A stretch of DNA of 64,000 bases from Sepioteuthis lessoniana (GCA_963585895.1 OY757921.1:50809949-50873948), one strand, 5' to 3'. Counted from the stretch's first letter, positions 12,005 to 21,727 are shown. Program-made: numbers and translations. The notes: generated by a model not told the origin, from the letters alone.

Positions 12005-12055
12005 AATTTGGCAATAAATAACCGACAAGGGTAGATATGCTATGAAACAACGAAA
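11340..12055 (+). repeat. M repeat, near-complete copy
   Basis: One of the most complete M repeats. The head (about 11360-11580) holds 'agctagggctgtagaatac', 'gcatctgatggtgaggc' and 'agtacctgttagcgtccca'. Monomers follow (about 11590-11890) with 'ctgtgagcaaacaaatgat' and 'tagcaatacttgaaac'. Then come the pre-array block 'ttacctacaaactattcct', an (AT)n array, and the tail 'gacaagggtagatatgct'. No open frame of note. Confidence 0.75.
11943..12000. repeat. (AT)n array inside M repeat
   Basis: About 58 bp of pure AT repeats lying between the pre-array block and the tail of the M repeat. Confidence 0.95.
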
Positions 12056-12159
12056 CTAAATTTGACCACATTTCAACTCTTTTATACTCCGTCATTCCTC
12101 AAATGAATCGGAGATAAAGCACTAAATAAATCTCTGTTTGCGAATTAGATCAAGAATTG

Positions 12160-12161
<2 letters not shown>

Positions 12162-12199
<38 letters not shown>
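12162..12199. repeat. (AT)n array
   Basis: About 38 bp of AT dinucleotides in otherwise unassigned AT-rich sequence (12056-12424). Confidence 0.95.
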
Positions 12200-12202
<3 letters not shown>

Positions 12203-12424
12203 CGAGTTTTCAAAAGATAGTAGATTTCCGTTATTATAACTCTCTTTGTGTTTGGGTTTTATTCAAAGTCTATTTATAAGGAGAAACAATAAAGTATAAA
12301 AATAGCGTTTTATTGCCCTTTCACATTCTATTTCCACCTATACAAGTTATATTTCGTACAATAAAGAAAACATAATGTCACATGAGTAAATGACATTATC
12401 CTTATCATCAAGTGGTGCTGATAG

Positions 12425-12670
12425 AACGGATTCACTTGATTCTCTTTCGTCACTCGTCCCTAACATTCATCGCTCAATGTGCGCACTGAGTTGATGTATG
12501 TAAGTCTTTGCTTGTTGACTAACACCGGTGTGTCCATGTGTTGGGGTTCATAATGAATGTCGCTTTTGATTCCGTCCTCACGTCTCCAGCAGTTTCCTGC
12601 ATTTCTTGTTCATCTTACTTTTCAGAATTAAGTATCTGTACAGCAGTTGTTTTGTGGGGTGCTGTTTCCT
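12425..12670 (-). repeat. RTE-like LINE 3' end, degenerate
   Basis: Matches the 3' end of the RTE-like element at 44.56-44.88 kb in the same (minus) orientation: 'acattcatcgctcaatgt', 'gtccatgtgttggggttc', 'tctccagcagtttcctgc' and 'gttttgtggggtgctg'. Too diverged to translate. Confidence 0.65.
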
Positions 12671-13177
12671 AGATTTATTCAAAACTCATACCTCTTTCCT
12701 AATTAATTCAAACAAATGATTAATTGATTTGGTAAATAACTTTGAATTTTTTTCATAATTTCAATGTTATTTTGAATTTCTTTTCATATTTCTCTATTTC
12801 TTTTGGCGTTGTTATTTTAAGGGTTCACTAATAATTGTATTCAAAGTAATCTAGTAAACTCATCGAGTGCCGTTGCTGCAATATATACATCGATACTGAA
12901 TTTTGCGAGTATATAATTAAATAAAACGAACACACATGCCGTTAGAAAGCATGTGGTTTCAAATTATGCTTTTGGCAGAGATGACATCAGTGAGTATGCA
13001 CTGTCTTTTGCATATGTCACGTGACCGAATATGCTGGAGAATATCTGATCCAATTAAAAAAATATCCTCAAGGATACACGTTATCACCACCACACTTCGT
13101 AATAATAGCAATCATGAAGTCGATCGATTTGTGTAAATATAAAGAATATTGTTTCACAAATTCTCGACGCACAAATC

Positions 13178-13182
<5 letters not shown>
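12671..13182. other. No gene seen
   Basis: AT-rich DNA; the short open frames at 12936-13257 merge into the following AT array and show no motif. Confidence 0.4.

Positions 13183-13256
<74 letters not shown>
13183..13256. repeat. (AT)n array
   Basis: About 74 bp of pure AT dinucleotides; the YIYIYI reading frames across it are artefacts. Confidence 0.95.
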
Positions 13257-13258
<2 letters not shown>

Positions 13259-13324
13259 TGCATGTGTGTCTTTGTGTATTTACTAAACAATTCGCACGTG
13301 CAGGATTTAACATAACGCAAATTT

Positions 13325-13559
13325 TTAATTGAGTTTAACAGGTTTTAATTCAGCTTTCCGTCTCTTCGACCAGTTGCCTGATCTTGGTTAAAAAGCTTAG
13401 TCTGAAGTACCTTTTGCCTTTGGAGGAGGAACTGTTGGATTCCTATGCTTCCCAATGGTATTAGCACAATGTGAAATGTAAACAACCTTTCTGGAATTTG
13501 AACTCGGATCTTAGTGTTCATTTCCAATGACAATAATCATTAGATTACAAGCCCCTTCA

Positions 13560-13560
<1 letters not shown>
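13325..13560 (-). repeat. SINE-B copy
   Basis: Reverse complement of SINE family B. On the minus strand the tRNA-like head contains a B-box-like 'gagttcaaattcc'. Then come 'acatttcacattgtgcta', 'taccattgggaagcat' and the tail near 13330 ('aattaaaacctgttaaac'). Confidence 0.65.
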
Positions 13561-13652
<92 letters not shown>

Positions 13653-13663
13653 CGTGTGTGTGC
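13561..13663. repeat. (TA)n(TG)n compound microsatellite
   Basis: About 45 bp of TA repeats passing into about 45 bp of TG repeats, directly after SINE-B. Confidence 0.95.
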
Positions 13664-14310
13664 GTTTTATAACAATAAAACTGTGTAACTAAAGCTTGTG
13701 GTCGCAGCGTTTGAATAAATAAGATTTTAAAAAAAATCTTGCAGCCGGAAGAAAGACGAAATAAAAAAGTTCAATATCTTGTCTGGTAGTCATAGTTTAA
13801 TATACTTTATTTAACATCTCGAACTAAAAACTGCAATTAACTAAAAGATGCCCGAATCATCGGAGTCGATCAGCCATCTAATTGGTTGCAGGGCTGATCC
13901 AGTGATGCCACTAACTGAGAGCAAATGAACCACCTAAATGTTCGAGAAAAGCTGGTTCCTTTTATATCAAATAATCTACCGTGCACGGATTTCCAAAGCC
14001 ATCAATAAATGAGCAAAGGCAACAAAACTACTTTATATTGAGGTTCTTTATATTGAGATAAATTGTGTATTTGTATTTCTTTTAACCCACATAACGCTCA
14101 CCATCATCGACCTACCAGTCATCTGTTACAGTTGTTGATTAAAAACTAAAAGAGTTCGATGATCCAACAGTAAAGGAATATGTAATTAATATTAGATGTT
14201 AAAACTAAGAAAAATATACATTGACTTTTGATCTTCGCGTAGAGAGCGAAAGGAATGGAATTTAATTCATTTTGCTGCTTACCTAAAGATTTATATCCGG
14301 GAAACTTAAG
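13664..14310. other. No gene seen
   Basis: Unassigned AT-rich DNA. No long open frame, no motif and no match to the repeat families in this window. Confidence 0.4.
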
Positions 14311-14512
14311 TAAGTAAAGTTGGCGACCGTAGTCGAGAGCAACCAGAAGACTCCCTTTTCAATAGCTACAACACCGAGGTGTAGGGGAGGGTAATACTCC
14401 TTTCCCTGGATTGCTCCACTTTACATTTAATACGTACCATTTTTAAAGTCTTTGGTATGACGAAACCTGGGATTGAACCCAGGTCTCCTGGACCATTAGC
14501 GAAAGGATTATT
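14311..14512 (-). repeat. SINE-A copy
   Basis: Reverse complement of SINE family A, with 'gttggcgaccgtagtcgag' at the left end (family 3' end). On the minus strand it has a clear RNA polymerase III B-box in 'ctgggttcaatcccaggt'. The A-box end of the head is incomplete. Confidence 0.8.
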
Positions 14513-14595
14513 TCTTGTGATTTTTAACACACACATACACAGGCACACAAATGTACACCCATATGCACACATATACATGTATGTGATTTTTTTTT

Positions 14596-14888
14596 GGAGG
14601 TGCCCGTGGTGTAATGGTTATTGTCGTAGGAAATGGACACGGCGACACGAGTTCAAATCCTGGACGAGACTGATTGCATTTCACATAGCACTAATACCCT
14701 TGGGAAAGGTATGAATCTAAATATTCTCCCTCCAGCTATGGGTAAATAGCAGGGCAGAATAGGTTCTTCAGCCTTGGTGAGGCAACTAGTCTAGGAGAAG
14801 GAAAAACTCTGAATTCAAACCTGTTAAACTTAGCTTAAAAAATTGACCTCGTATCATATCCTGCCCGAGCATAGGGGTTGGTAAATAT
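14596..14888 (+). repeat. SINE-B, near-complete copy
   Basis: A tRNA-derived SINE with an A-box-like 'gtggtgtaatggttat' and a B-box 'gagttcaaatcctgg' at its head. A body follows ('ctccctccagctatggg', 'ctaggagaaggaaaaac') and then the tail 'catatcctgcccgagc' ... 'ggttggtaaatatg'. It is nearly identical to 26398-26695, which suggests a young family. Confidence 0.85.
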
Positions 14889-15695
14889 GTATACATGTAT
14901 GTGATTGAATATATCTATAAATAGAGATTTCTCAGTATCAGTGTTGGAGAATAGTATAAACTAGATGGTCATTATCTGACGGCCTCGCAAACTAAATTGC
15001 TCTTCCCATCATGCTCCATACAACGGTATATAAAGGAATACTCAAGATTTAAGAGCCCCTTCATCTGATGACCTCAGAGGCGAGATACCGACAGTTACCA
15101 AGCATCGCTGCCTCTTTGTTTACACCATTCAAACTTATATATATGCAAGCGTGTGTGTGATAAAAAGTTTGAAGCCTAAAAGATAAAAACGAAAAATATT
15201 TATTTTGTTTTCACGGGAAAATTTCCTACATATTCTACTCCCTTGTCAATGTTATCAATGAATCGGATCACATAAATAGAAAACTCAAATGAATTGTTAA
15301 TTGATGACCCTCTCAAATTTCGAACCTATGTATCAAAACAATTTAAAATTGTATTTCTTTAAAAATGAAGTCAGATTTTTTTCTGCGAGACATGTCTGAA
15401 TCTTATTTAGTTAAGAACAGGTCAACCTTAGCAAAACTTGAAGCTCTAGCGTCTACCGTTCTCTTCGAGAAAAAGTTTCAATCCCAACGATTTATATGAT
15501 CTGCTTTTACTGGTACCCGGCGAACAAAAATGTTTTCGTAGTGTAATTGATTTGTCTCACAAACCGTCGCCAATCATATCTGCTCGCCAGTAAACAGTAA
15601 AAAACTCCCCATAGATTTTCTGAATGCAATTTATGCGTACATAGATTTAAGACATATTTGGTTACATTTCCTTTTTCGTGGAGTCGCAACTCTAT
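14889..15695. other. No gene seen
   Basis: Unassigned DNA. The short minus-strand open frame at 15507-15689 has no recognisable motif. Confidence 0.4.
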
Positions 15696-15699
15696 ATGA

Positions 15700-15754
15700 A
15701 TACGCAGCGTGAAGCTCGGAAGTTGACTACAGAGAGAATCACAGACGTCGAAGA
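15700..15754 (+). repeat. 55-bp direct repeat, copy 1
   Basis: Resembles 17412-17466 at about 89 percent by eye, sharing 'gcgtgaagctcggaagtt' and 'tcacagacgtcgaagatta'. Both copies can be read as a short peptide with 'REARKLTTE' and 'TDVEDY'. Its nature is unknown; it may be an uncharacterised interspersed repeat or an exon duplicate. Confidence 0.7.
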
Positions 15755-16189
15755 TTACGGCGAGTTGTAACTCTATATCGTAGTTGACAAGGAAAGATAT
15801 TTACCGCTTGACTATGAGAAGACATGGTTGCATAATAACTTATTCTAAAATTTGAAATAGCTGTCTGCTCACCTGTCAAGAATGATTGTTGGTGGGTTAA
15901 TCATATGGAAGATATTTACATAAACTTTATATGGTATCCACTTTTAAATTCTTGGTCGTCTTGTTGGCACTACAACATTGTTCAAACATCAACAAACAAA
16001 AATAAAAAAAAGCAGAAAAATATCTGACCAGCTTGTATATACGAACAAATGATGGTGTAGGGGTATCTGTTCACGATTTACATGAGGTTATAGATGGTTC
16101 TAATTTTACCTGTAATAAAAAGGAAAGAGGGAATTTAGAATATGAAAACTGAGAAAACAAAGAAGTAATGATTCAAATGAATAACATGA
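15755..16189. other. No gene seen
   Basis: AT-rich DNA without recognised motifs. Confidence 0.4.
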
Positions 16190-16570
16190 GAAATGAAACC
16201 ATGCTGTCTGCAATCCACTCTGTCGATGTCCTCAGAATACAACGACTATTCAATTACAGAGGAACAACCCCCACCCCCAAAGTGTCCTGGTATGAAACTA
16301 AACAGCATTTAATGGCAAGTTTCCAATTCTTGAGAACTGAGGAATTTAGAGCACTCATTTATTGCAATCACTCTCAGGTCTGCTCTGGCCTGGATTGATA
16401 GTACCTGTTAGAGTCCCATTGATGTGTCAAATCAGCTTGTTTAAAAACAAACCCTTAATAACCAACTACGCAAAAAATGTAAATATGAATGAAGAGTAAA
16501 CGTGATTCTATAACCTCTTGGCATGAAATTGACTAAGATAGGTTAACATGTCGTTAAAATCAAGCGCTCA
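16190..16570 (+). repeat. M repeat, head and tail, few monomers
   Basis: Head block with 'gtcctggtatgaaactaaac', 'tctcaggtctgctctggc' and 'agtacctgttagagtccca'. It then passes almost directly to the tail ('cttggcatgaaattgac' ... 'ggttaacatgtcgtta'). The monomer array is nearly absent, showing copy-number variation between members. The 76-codon open frame at 16168-16398 lies inside the head and is judged accidental. Confidence 0.7.
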
Positions 16571-16799
16571 ATTAATAAGCTGTTCTTACGTATGGCACAA
16601 AGCCTGAAGTGTAGGGCATCCAATGCGCCCCGAACTAACGAGTACAACACGCACAAACACGCACACACACACACACGTGTGTGTGTGTGTGTAAATATAT
16701 TCGATAGGAATACTCGGTGCAATATAACTGTACATTATTTGTATAAAGATCCGTTACTTGAAGCTATATTTGGTTGCTAACGCTTTCTGTTATTAACTA

Positions 16800-17100
16800 C
16801 TTGAAAGCATATAACTGTGTACAAACGAATGACAATCATGGAATAGAAATAAGTAGCTGAAACCATATAATTATTAACATTATATGGAAATATTTCAAAG
16901 CATATAACTGTTTAAATTATTTTTGCGGGATAAGAATACTTGATATCTTACAACTGTATGAAAAAAAAAAAACACTCGTAAGAATCAGCGGCACAAAAAA
17001 TGTAAACATGAATCTTCAATGTATGCGATTCCCTAACTTCTAGGTTTAAATTGACCCTACATATTGATATGCCTCTAAAATCAGCCAATTGATTATTTTC
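16800..17100 (+). repeat. M repeat, monomers and tail
   Basis: Degenerate monomers ('gaaaccatataattatta', 'catataactgtttaaat') followed by the tail ('gattccctaacttctagg' ... 'attgatatgcctctaaaat'). It lies shortly after another M copy and a (CA)n(GT)n palindromic run at 16660-16691. Confidence 0.65.
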
Positions 17101-17411
17101 CTACTGTAATGATTTTTCATATTGCTGAAATCGATATCAGTCAAAACGTTTTCATCATTAGTACAAAGATAAAAATACAATGGAATAATCTATGTCGCAA
17201 CTTAAGTGTTTGTTTTTACAACTAAAATCAAATCTTTGAAAATACATTCTGCCTGGTTTTTCTTTTGTCTACTTAATTTGGAAATGACGAGAGATATTGT
17301 CGGGACCGCAATAATTGAAATAAAAGTAATCTTAATATATAAGATAACGACTTAAGAGAGAGGAGATCGAGTTATTTTTGAAGAAATCCCTTCGATCCCA
17401 TTTTCAGAATG

Positions 17412-17466
17412 AAGACGCCGCGTGAAGCTCGGAAGTTTACCACTGAGAAATTCACAGACGTCGAAG
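17412..17466 (+). repeat. 55-bp direct repeat, copy 2
   Basis: Partner of 15700-15754. A pyrimidine-rich stretch ending in AG (about 17385-17402) lies just before the in-frame ATG at 17409. The frame then stays open for about 40 codons before a stop. Splice-acceptor resemblance is noted but not convincing alone. Confidence 0.7.
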
Positions 17467-17768
17467 ATTACAAAGAGAAGCATCGAGATTTGTGGAAAAA
17501 TGGAAAACAAATTAAATGCCAGCAGAGACTAAACTGAAGAAATTTTCTGGTTAGGAATCTTGGAATGGTTTTCCTGGTTTGTGGAGGATGTCACATGTCT
17601 GAGACAATGACGTTAAAGGAAAAATATGTCAAAGGTGGTTTACACTCTTTGGGATTATGCGACGAGGCGCATTAGAAGATGCTTTTACGTAATCGGAAAA
17701 GGACAGAAATATTTTCCTTTATTGAGATGATAATTTATTTTTAGAGTAAGACGGAAAAGAAAATGGTA

Positions 17769-17834
17769 GTAAAAGAAGAAGAAGAAGAAGAAGAAGAACA
17801 ACAACAACAACAACAACAGCAACAACAACAACAA
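17769..17834. repeat. (GAA)n(CAA)n trinucleotide run
   Basis: About 30 bp of GAA units followed by about 35 bp of CAA units. Confidence 0.95.
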
Positions 17835-18029
17835 ATGAACAGAAAGTGAAAGAAAGAACTAGTACAAAGAAAACATGATGAGTAAAAGATGGTGAAGTGG
17901 CACTACTCCTCTTAACACTTCTACAGATTAAATACTCATAGATTGCCATAGAACTAAAAAAAATTGTAGGATATGAATGTAGCAGAGAAACGAATCATAG
18001 TCGAAGCCTTAATGAATTAAAAAAAATGA

Positions 18030-18190
18030 ATGTGAAATCGGAGATACGATGAATAACTGACACTGCCCCGACTACAGCACTGCTGAGATCTGCTAGAATA
18101 CTAAGTAGAATCCTAGAAAGCTGAGGAGGTTTCAGTCATTTGAACTTCAGGGAATACTACCTGTTAATACTTTTGCGAAAATTCACAAAG
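18030..18190 (+). repeat. R4-like LINE 3' end fragment
   Basis: Matches the end of the R4-like element ('gactacagcactgctgag', 'tagaatcctagaaagctgag'), closing with a short AT-rich tail ('atgataataac'). A second R4 fragment follows in the same orientation. Confidence 0.65.
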
Positions 18191-18204
18191 ACTAAAATGA
18201 TAAT

Positions 18205-18395
18205 AACGTGCCAAAGAGTGAAAGTGATGGAAGGCTAAAAGTTGATCAGATGCCTGGACTTAGCAGAACATGAAGGAAATGATGATGCCAATCGCAGTTA
18301 TTGCCCTAGGAAAAGTCCCAAATAGATTGATTGAACTGTAGGTTACAAGAAGAATTGAGGTCATCTAAACGATGGCACCAAAAAAATCGGCTTGG
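18205..18395 (+). repeat. R4-like LINE 3' fragment, second
   Basis: Reads as the R4 C-terminal region with frame breaks: 'MMPIAVIALGKVPNRLI' and then 'TRRIEVI.TMA'. It lies directly after the 3' end at 18030-18190, repeating the head-to-tail pattern seen at 3.34, 25.4 and 54.8 kb. Confidence 0.6.
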
Positions 18396-18410
18396 ATACC
18401 CAGTACTGAG

Positions 18411-18536
18411 TAGAGGAAGTCTCCATTGTGTAATCGTTAACGTGCTTGACTACGACATTGTAGTAAGCGAGTTCAAACTCCGGTCATGCTAATATATTCC
18501 CTTTCGGAATAACTACATTGGGAAAAGTATGATCCC
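18411..18536 (+). repeat. SINE-C, left part (interrupted)
   Basis: The head and body of tRNA-derived SINE family C: an A-box-like 'tgtgtaatcgttaacgtg' and a B-box 'gcgagttcaaactccgg', then 'attgggaaaagtatgat'. The SINE is cut at 18536 by the gypsy element and resumes at 20949. The last five bases, 'atccc', are the left target duplication. Confidence 0.85.
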
Positions 18537-18677
18537 TGTTGTGAATATGGATTATCTCCTCTTTGATAATCCAAGCTATAAAAGCTGTACATTTCCGCTT
18601 GTTAAGTAAACGAGTAGTAAGATTCTTAATTGAATAAAAGATCACGAGACAGAATCGCTTGTCCTGTTTTCATTACA
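18537..18677 (+). repeat. Gypsy 5' LTR
   Basis: Begins TGTTGTGAATATG and ends TTACA. It contains a TATA-like 'ctataaaag' near 18573 and an AATAAA at 18633-18638. The stretch 18622-18638 is the exact reverse complement of 18679-18695. Confidence 0.9.
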
Positions 18678-18693
18678 ATTTATTCAATTAAGA

Positions 18694-19299
18694 ATGGAAC
18701 AATTTATGCGACCGGAGAGATATACTCTTTTGGACGCCTTCCCACTACCCAGTATGGATGGAATGGTACGTGAAATAGCCAAATATCATATGTTTAGCAC
18801 TCTGGACTTGAAAAGCGCGTACCATCAGATCGCCATTAGATCTAGAGACAAGCTATACACTGCTTTCGAGGCGAACGGTCGACTATATGAATTTCGCAGG
18901 ATTCCTTTTGACGTTACGAATGGGGTAGCCAGCTTCCAAAGGATAGTCGACCAAATTATAACGGATGAGAAACTGGAAGGCACATTTGCGTACATCGACA
19001 ACTTCACAGTATGTGGCCATAATAGAAAGGAACACGACGAAAATCTCAGACGGTTCATGTCTGCCGTCGACAAATACAACCTTACCCTAAACTACGACAA
19101 ATGCTCGTTTGGACTGGACAAAATAAACCTACTGGGATATACCATAAGCAAAGGTTTTATGGCACCGGACACAGATCGATTGAAACCTTTACTCCAGATC
19201 CCTGTCCCTCACAACCAGCCTTCCCTTCGACGTGCTATGGGCATGTTTGCCCACGACTCCCAATGGATTGCTTCGTTCTCAGAAAAGATACATTCATGA
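18694..19299 (+). pseudogene. Gypsy reverse transcriptase, partial
   Basis: A 201-codon open frame covering most of a gypsy reverse transcriptase. Motif A is 'FSTLDLKSAYHQI' with the catalytic Asp at residue 38. A 'FEANGRLYEFRRIPFDVTN' stretch follows at residues 58-76. The motif corresponding to YxDD reads 'YIDN' (residues 100-103), so the second Asp is Asn; some invertebrate gypsy lineages appear to carry this naturally. 'LNYDKCSFG' and 'LLGYTIS' are typical of the thumb and connection region. The ATG at 18694 is probably not a natural start, because the fingers region and everything before it are missing. The frame ends at a TGA beyond which homology continues in the same frame, so this is a nonsense mutation and not the true end. 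Confidence 0.9.
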
Positions 19300-19770
19300 A
19301 CACAAGTAGAGACGTTTCCTCTGTCCCGTCAAGCCGTTGAGGCATTCGAGAGACTGACAAAGGATATTGCGAAATCTGCAATTACAACAATAGACCAAAA
19401 TATTCCTCTGGTTTTTGAAACGGATGCGTCAGACTGTGCTATTGCTGCTGCTTTGAGACAAGCTGATCGTCCTGTAGCCTTTTTTTAAGGACCCTCTCAC
19501 AGGCTGAACGACGACACCCCGCAATTGAAAAGGAAGCCTACGTCATAGTCGAGGCATTAAGAAAATGGCGACAATACCTGATTTGACGCCACTTTAAACT
19601 TATTACTGACCAGAAATCAGTTGCTTTTATGTTCAATTCTAAGACTTCAAGTAAAATAAAGAATGAAAGAATAGCGAGGTAGAGAATTGAACTATCTTGT
19701 TTCTCCTTTGACGACAGTTACCGACCAGGCAAGGAGAACTTAACAGCTGATACACTGTCAAGAGTATGCT
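19300..19770 (+). pseudogene. Gypsy RNase H region
   Basis: Continues the RT frame after the stop at 19297. It shows 'LVFETDASDCAIAAALRQA' (about 19410-19466), where the Asp of 'TDAS' is the usual first RNase H catalytic residue. The frame shifts in a T run near 19485. It goes on as 'AERRHPAIEKEAY' and ends with 'YRPGKENLTADTLSR' near 19720-19765, the usual gypsy RNase H end. At least two further stops are present. Confidence 0.8.
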
Positions 19771-19794
19771 GTACGGCATCAAGCGGGGACGAAC

Positions 19795-20345
19795 TCCGAA
19801 CGCGACATAACAATCTCTGTCACCCGGGCATTACTCGAATGGTTCATGCTGTGAGGTGTAGAAACTTGCCTTTCTCAGTGGAGGAGGTAAAAAGAATTAC
19901 AAATTCCTATCGAACAGGTGCTAAAATACCGCCTCAGTTTTATAAACCCAAAACTGGCGCTTTAATAAAAGCAACACAACCGTTTGAAAAACTCAATCTT
20001 GATTTTAAAGGACCGCTACAAAGCAAAACAAGGAACCAATATATATTAACGGTTGTCGAAGAATATTCACGGTTTCCTTTTGTCTTTCCTTGCTCAGACA
20101 TATCGACTGCAATTATACAATGCCTCTGTTCACTATTCGCCATTTTTGGAGCCCCTGCCTATATATATTCGGACCGAGGGGCTTCTTTCATGTCAGAGCA
20201 GCTTCGATAATTTCTACAGAAACGAAGAGTAGCTATAAGCCGGACAACTCCCTACGACCCTAAGATTAACGGCCAATGTGAAAGATATAACGGCATTATT
20301 TGGAAGACTGTTCAGCTTATAGTAGCGAACCCCTACTACGCTCTA
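19795..20345 (+). pseudogene. Gypsy integrase, degenerate
   Basis: The N-terminal zinc-binding HHCC domain is partly kept ('HPGITRMVHAVRC'), but the Cys pair is lost. The catalytic core has 'FEKLNLDFKGPL' (first Asp, about 19983-20018) and 'GAPAYIYSDRGASF' (second Asp, about 20150-20190). The Glu lies in 'PYDPKINGQCERYNG' (about 20251-20295), beyond an in-frame TAA at 20208-20210. All three core acidic residues can be seen. The domain is cut short after 'TVQLIVANP', where sequence jumps to a C-terminal tail. Confidence 0.8.
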
Positions 20346-20655
20346 GTACGACATGCAGATGGTAGAGAGTCTAATGTCTCTCAGGGACCTAGCACCGGCC
20401 GGAGACGTACCAGGACCGTGGATAGACCCTGAGGACAGACCAACTCCCCCTGACACTGAAGCCCATCCGGAAGATCATGGCACTGAAATTGCTCCTGACA
20501 CGTCGTCTAATGACACTGTCTCCGTTGAGGCTCCGTCAGGCACTTCGGATGGGCCAACACCTGAATCCCTGACAGATGAAGGACTAGCAACGAAAAAACG
20601 TGTTCATCCAGAAACTGACTCTGAGGCGGAAACATATCGGTGCAAGGTATTTTAG
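20346..20655 (+). pseudogene. Gypsy pol C-terminal tail
   Basis: An open stretch after the integrase reading 'VRHADGRESNVSLRDLAP', then a Pro/Asp/Glu/Thr-rich low-complexity segment ('DPEDRPTPPDTEAHPEDH'). This matches the usual disordered tail after gypsy integrases. No separate function can be assigned, and the frame ends at 20655. Confidence 0.6.
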
Positions 20656-20807
20656 AGCCCACAGACAGGTTTGCACTGAAGAGCCTCCCTGTTCGAGTAC
20701 TCCGACCACGAATCATGGACTGCCGAGGCGGCCACTGCGAGCTCGTAGGGAGCCTGGACATTTAAGGGACTTTCTTCCCTATTAGTGAGAAATTTGGCGA
20801 GAGAGAA

Positions 20808-20948
20808 TGTTGTGAATATGTATTATCTCCTCTTTGATAATCCAAGCTATAAAAGCCGTACATTTCCGCTTGTCAAGTAAACGAGTAGTAACATTCTTAA
20901 TTGAATAAAAGATTACTAGACATAAACTCTTGTCCTGTTTTCATTACA
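20808..20948 (+). repeat. Gypsy 3' LTR
   Basis: 141 bp, aligned base for base with 18537-18677 with about nine substitutions and no gaps. The target duplication ATCCC follows at 20949. Confidence 0.9.
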
Positions 20949-21050
20949 ATCCCTCTTATCACCAAGTTATGGGTTAGATAGTATCCCTACTATACTTCTA
21001 CAAGAATAGTTTCGCTGTAAATTACCAACGAAGGTTGATATGCAATTAAA
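20949..21050 (+). repeat. SINE-C, right part
   Basis: Resumes the SINE interrupted at 18536: 'accaagttatgggttagat', 'acttctacaagaatag' and the tail 'gaaggttgatatgcaatta'. It starts with the right copy of the target duplication. Confidence 0.8.
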
Positions 21051-21129
21051 AAAAAGAAATTAAAAGAAACAAAAAGATCTGAGTAGACTTACTCTCGGGA
21101 AAGACCACCAGTTAGAGATGGTGTGAAAT

Positions 21130-21262
21130 ACTGGCGGTTTTTTCGATGAATTATTTAAAACGCAAATAAAGAAGATTTAAAAAAAATCTGTTTCAAATTC
21201 TGTACAGTATATCTTTGAATATTGTAAAATTCGAATATCTTCAAGATTGCTTGAATGCGAAT
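21130..21262 (+). repeat. About 130-bp direct repeat, copy 1
   Basis: Shares 'tttcaaattctgta' and 'aaattcgaatatcttcaaga' with 21593-21727 in the same order and spacing. The nature of the repeat is unknown. Confidence 0.65.
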
Positions 21263-21592
21263 AGAGACATGTGTATGTGTGGAGAGTTAGAATGGAAGAT
21301 TCTTTAATGACACGTGAGTATGTTTATAACTCTGTAAAAATAATAAACACCCCTCCTCATAATTTTCCACACCTAAATAGCAATACAGATGGGCGATTGG
21401 GAGTCCCGAAAAAGGAATATTTGACTTCTATGTTTTGAATGGTAAAAACGTGACTCGGTTGTTGGATTTTTTCTCTTTTTAACTAAACTATTTAAAATGC
21501 ATGTTTTAGATTTTATTTTGTCTATGAAAATAAAATCTTTGCTGAATATCGTCTGCAATTTAAATGAAAAGACAAATCTTTGATTCGAAGTC

Positions 21593-21727
21593 TACTTTTT
21601 CAGGAGAATTACTTAAAACCCAGGTTAAAATGATTTTAAAAATTTTCGTTTCAAATTCTGTAGTGTGTGTCTTTCAATACATAAGTTAGTGTTAAATTCG
21701 AATATCTTCAAGAATGCTTTAATCAGT
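21593..21727 (+). repeat. About 130-bp direct repeat, copy 2
   Basis: Partner of 21130-21262, about 460 bp apart. Together with the DNA between them this may be one unrecognised element with direct repeats. Confidence 0.65.

Larger units (their letters stand above)
18537..20948 (+). mobile_element. Ty3/gypsy LTR retrotransposon, decayed, gag-less
   Basis: A 2.4-kb LTR retrotransposon bounded by two 141-bp LTRs that differ at about nine positions (roughly 94 percent identical). It is flanked by the perfect 5-bp duplication ATCCC at 18532-18536 and 20949-20953, and is inserted in a SINE-C. The interior holds remains of pol only, in the order reverse transcriptase, RNase H, integrase, which is the Ty3/gypsy order. 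Gag, protease and the N-terminal part of reverse transcriptase are missing: the RT frame starts only 16 bp inside the 5' LTR. Stops at 19297 and 20208 and a frameshift near 19485 make it non-coding. The 17 bases just inside the 5' LTR are complementary to part of the LTR. Confidence 0.9.

Noticed and set aside
13021..13320. Open frames made of YIYIYI repeats (also near 34.4, 38.3, 46.8, 47.3, 51.3 and 63.6 kb)
   Set aside because: They are translations of (AT)n arrays and carry no coding information.
16168..16398. 76-codon frame as a possible small gene
   Set aside because: It lies inside the head of an M repeat and is not kept open in the other copies.
20600..20785. Overlapping frames in both strands at the end of the gypsy element
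   Set aside because: Shadows of the decayed pol tail and the region before the 3' LTR.
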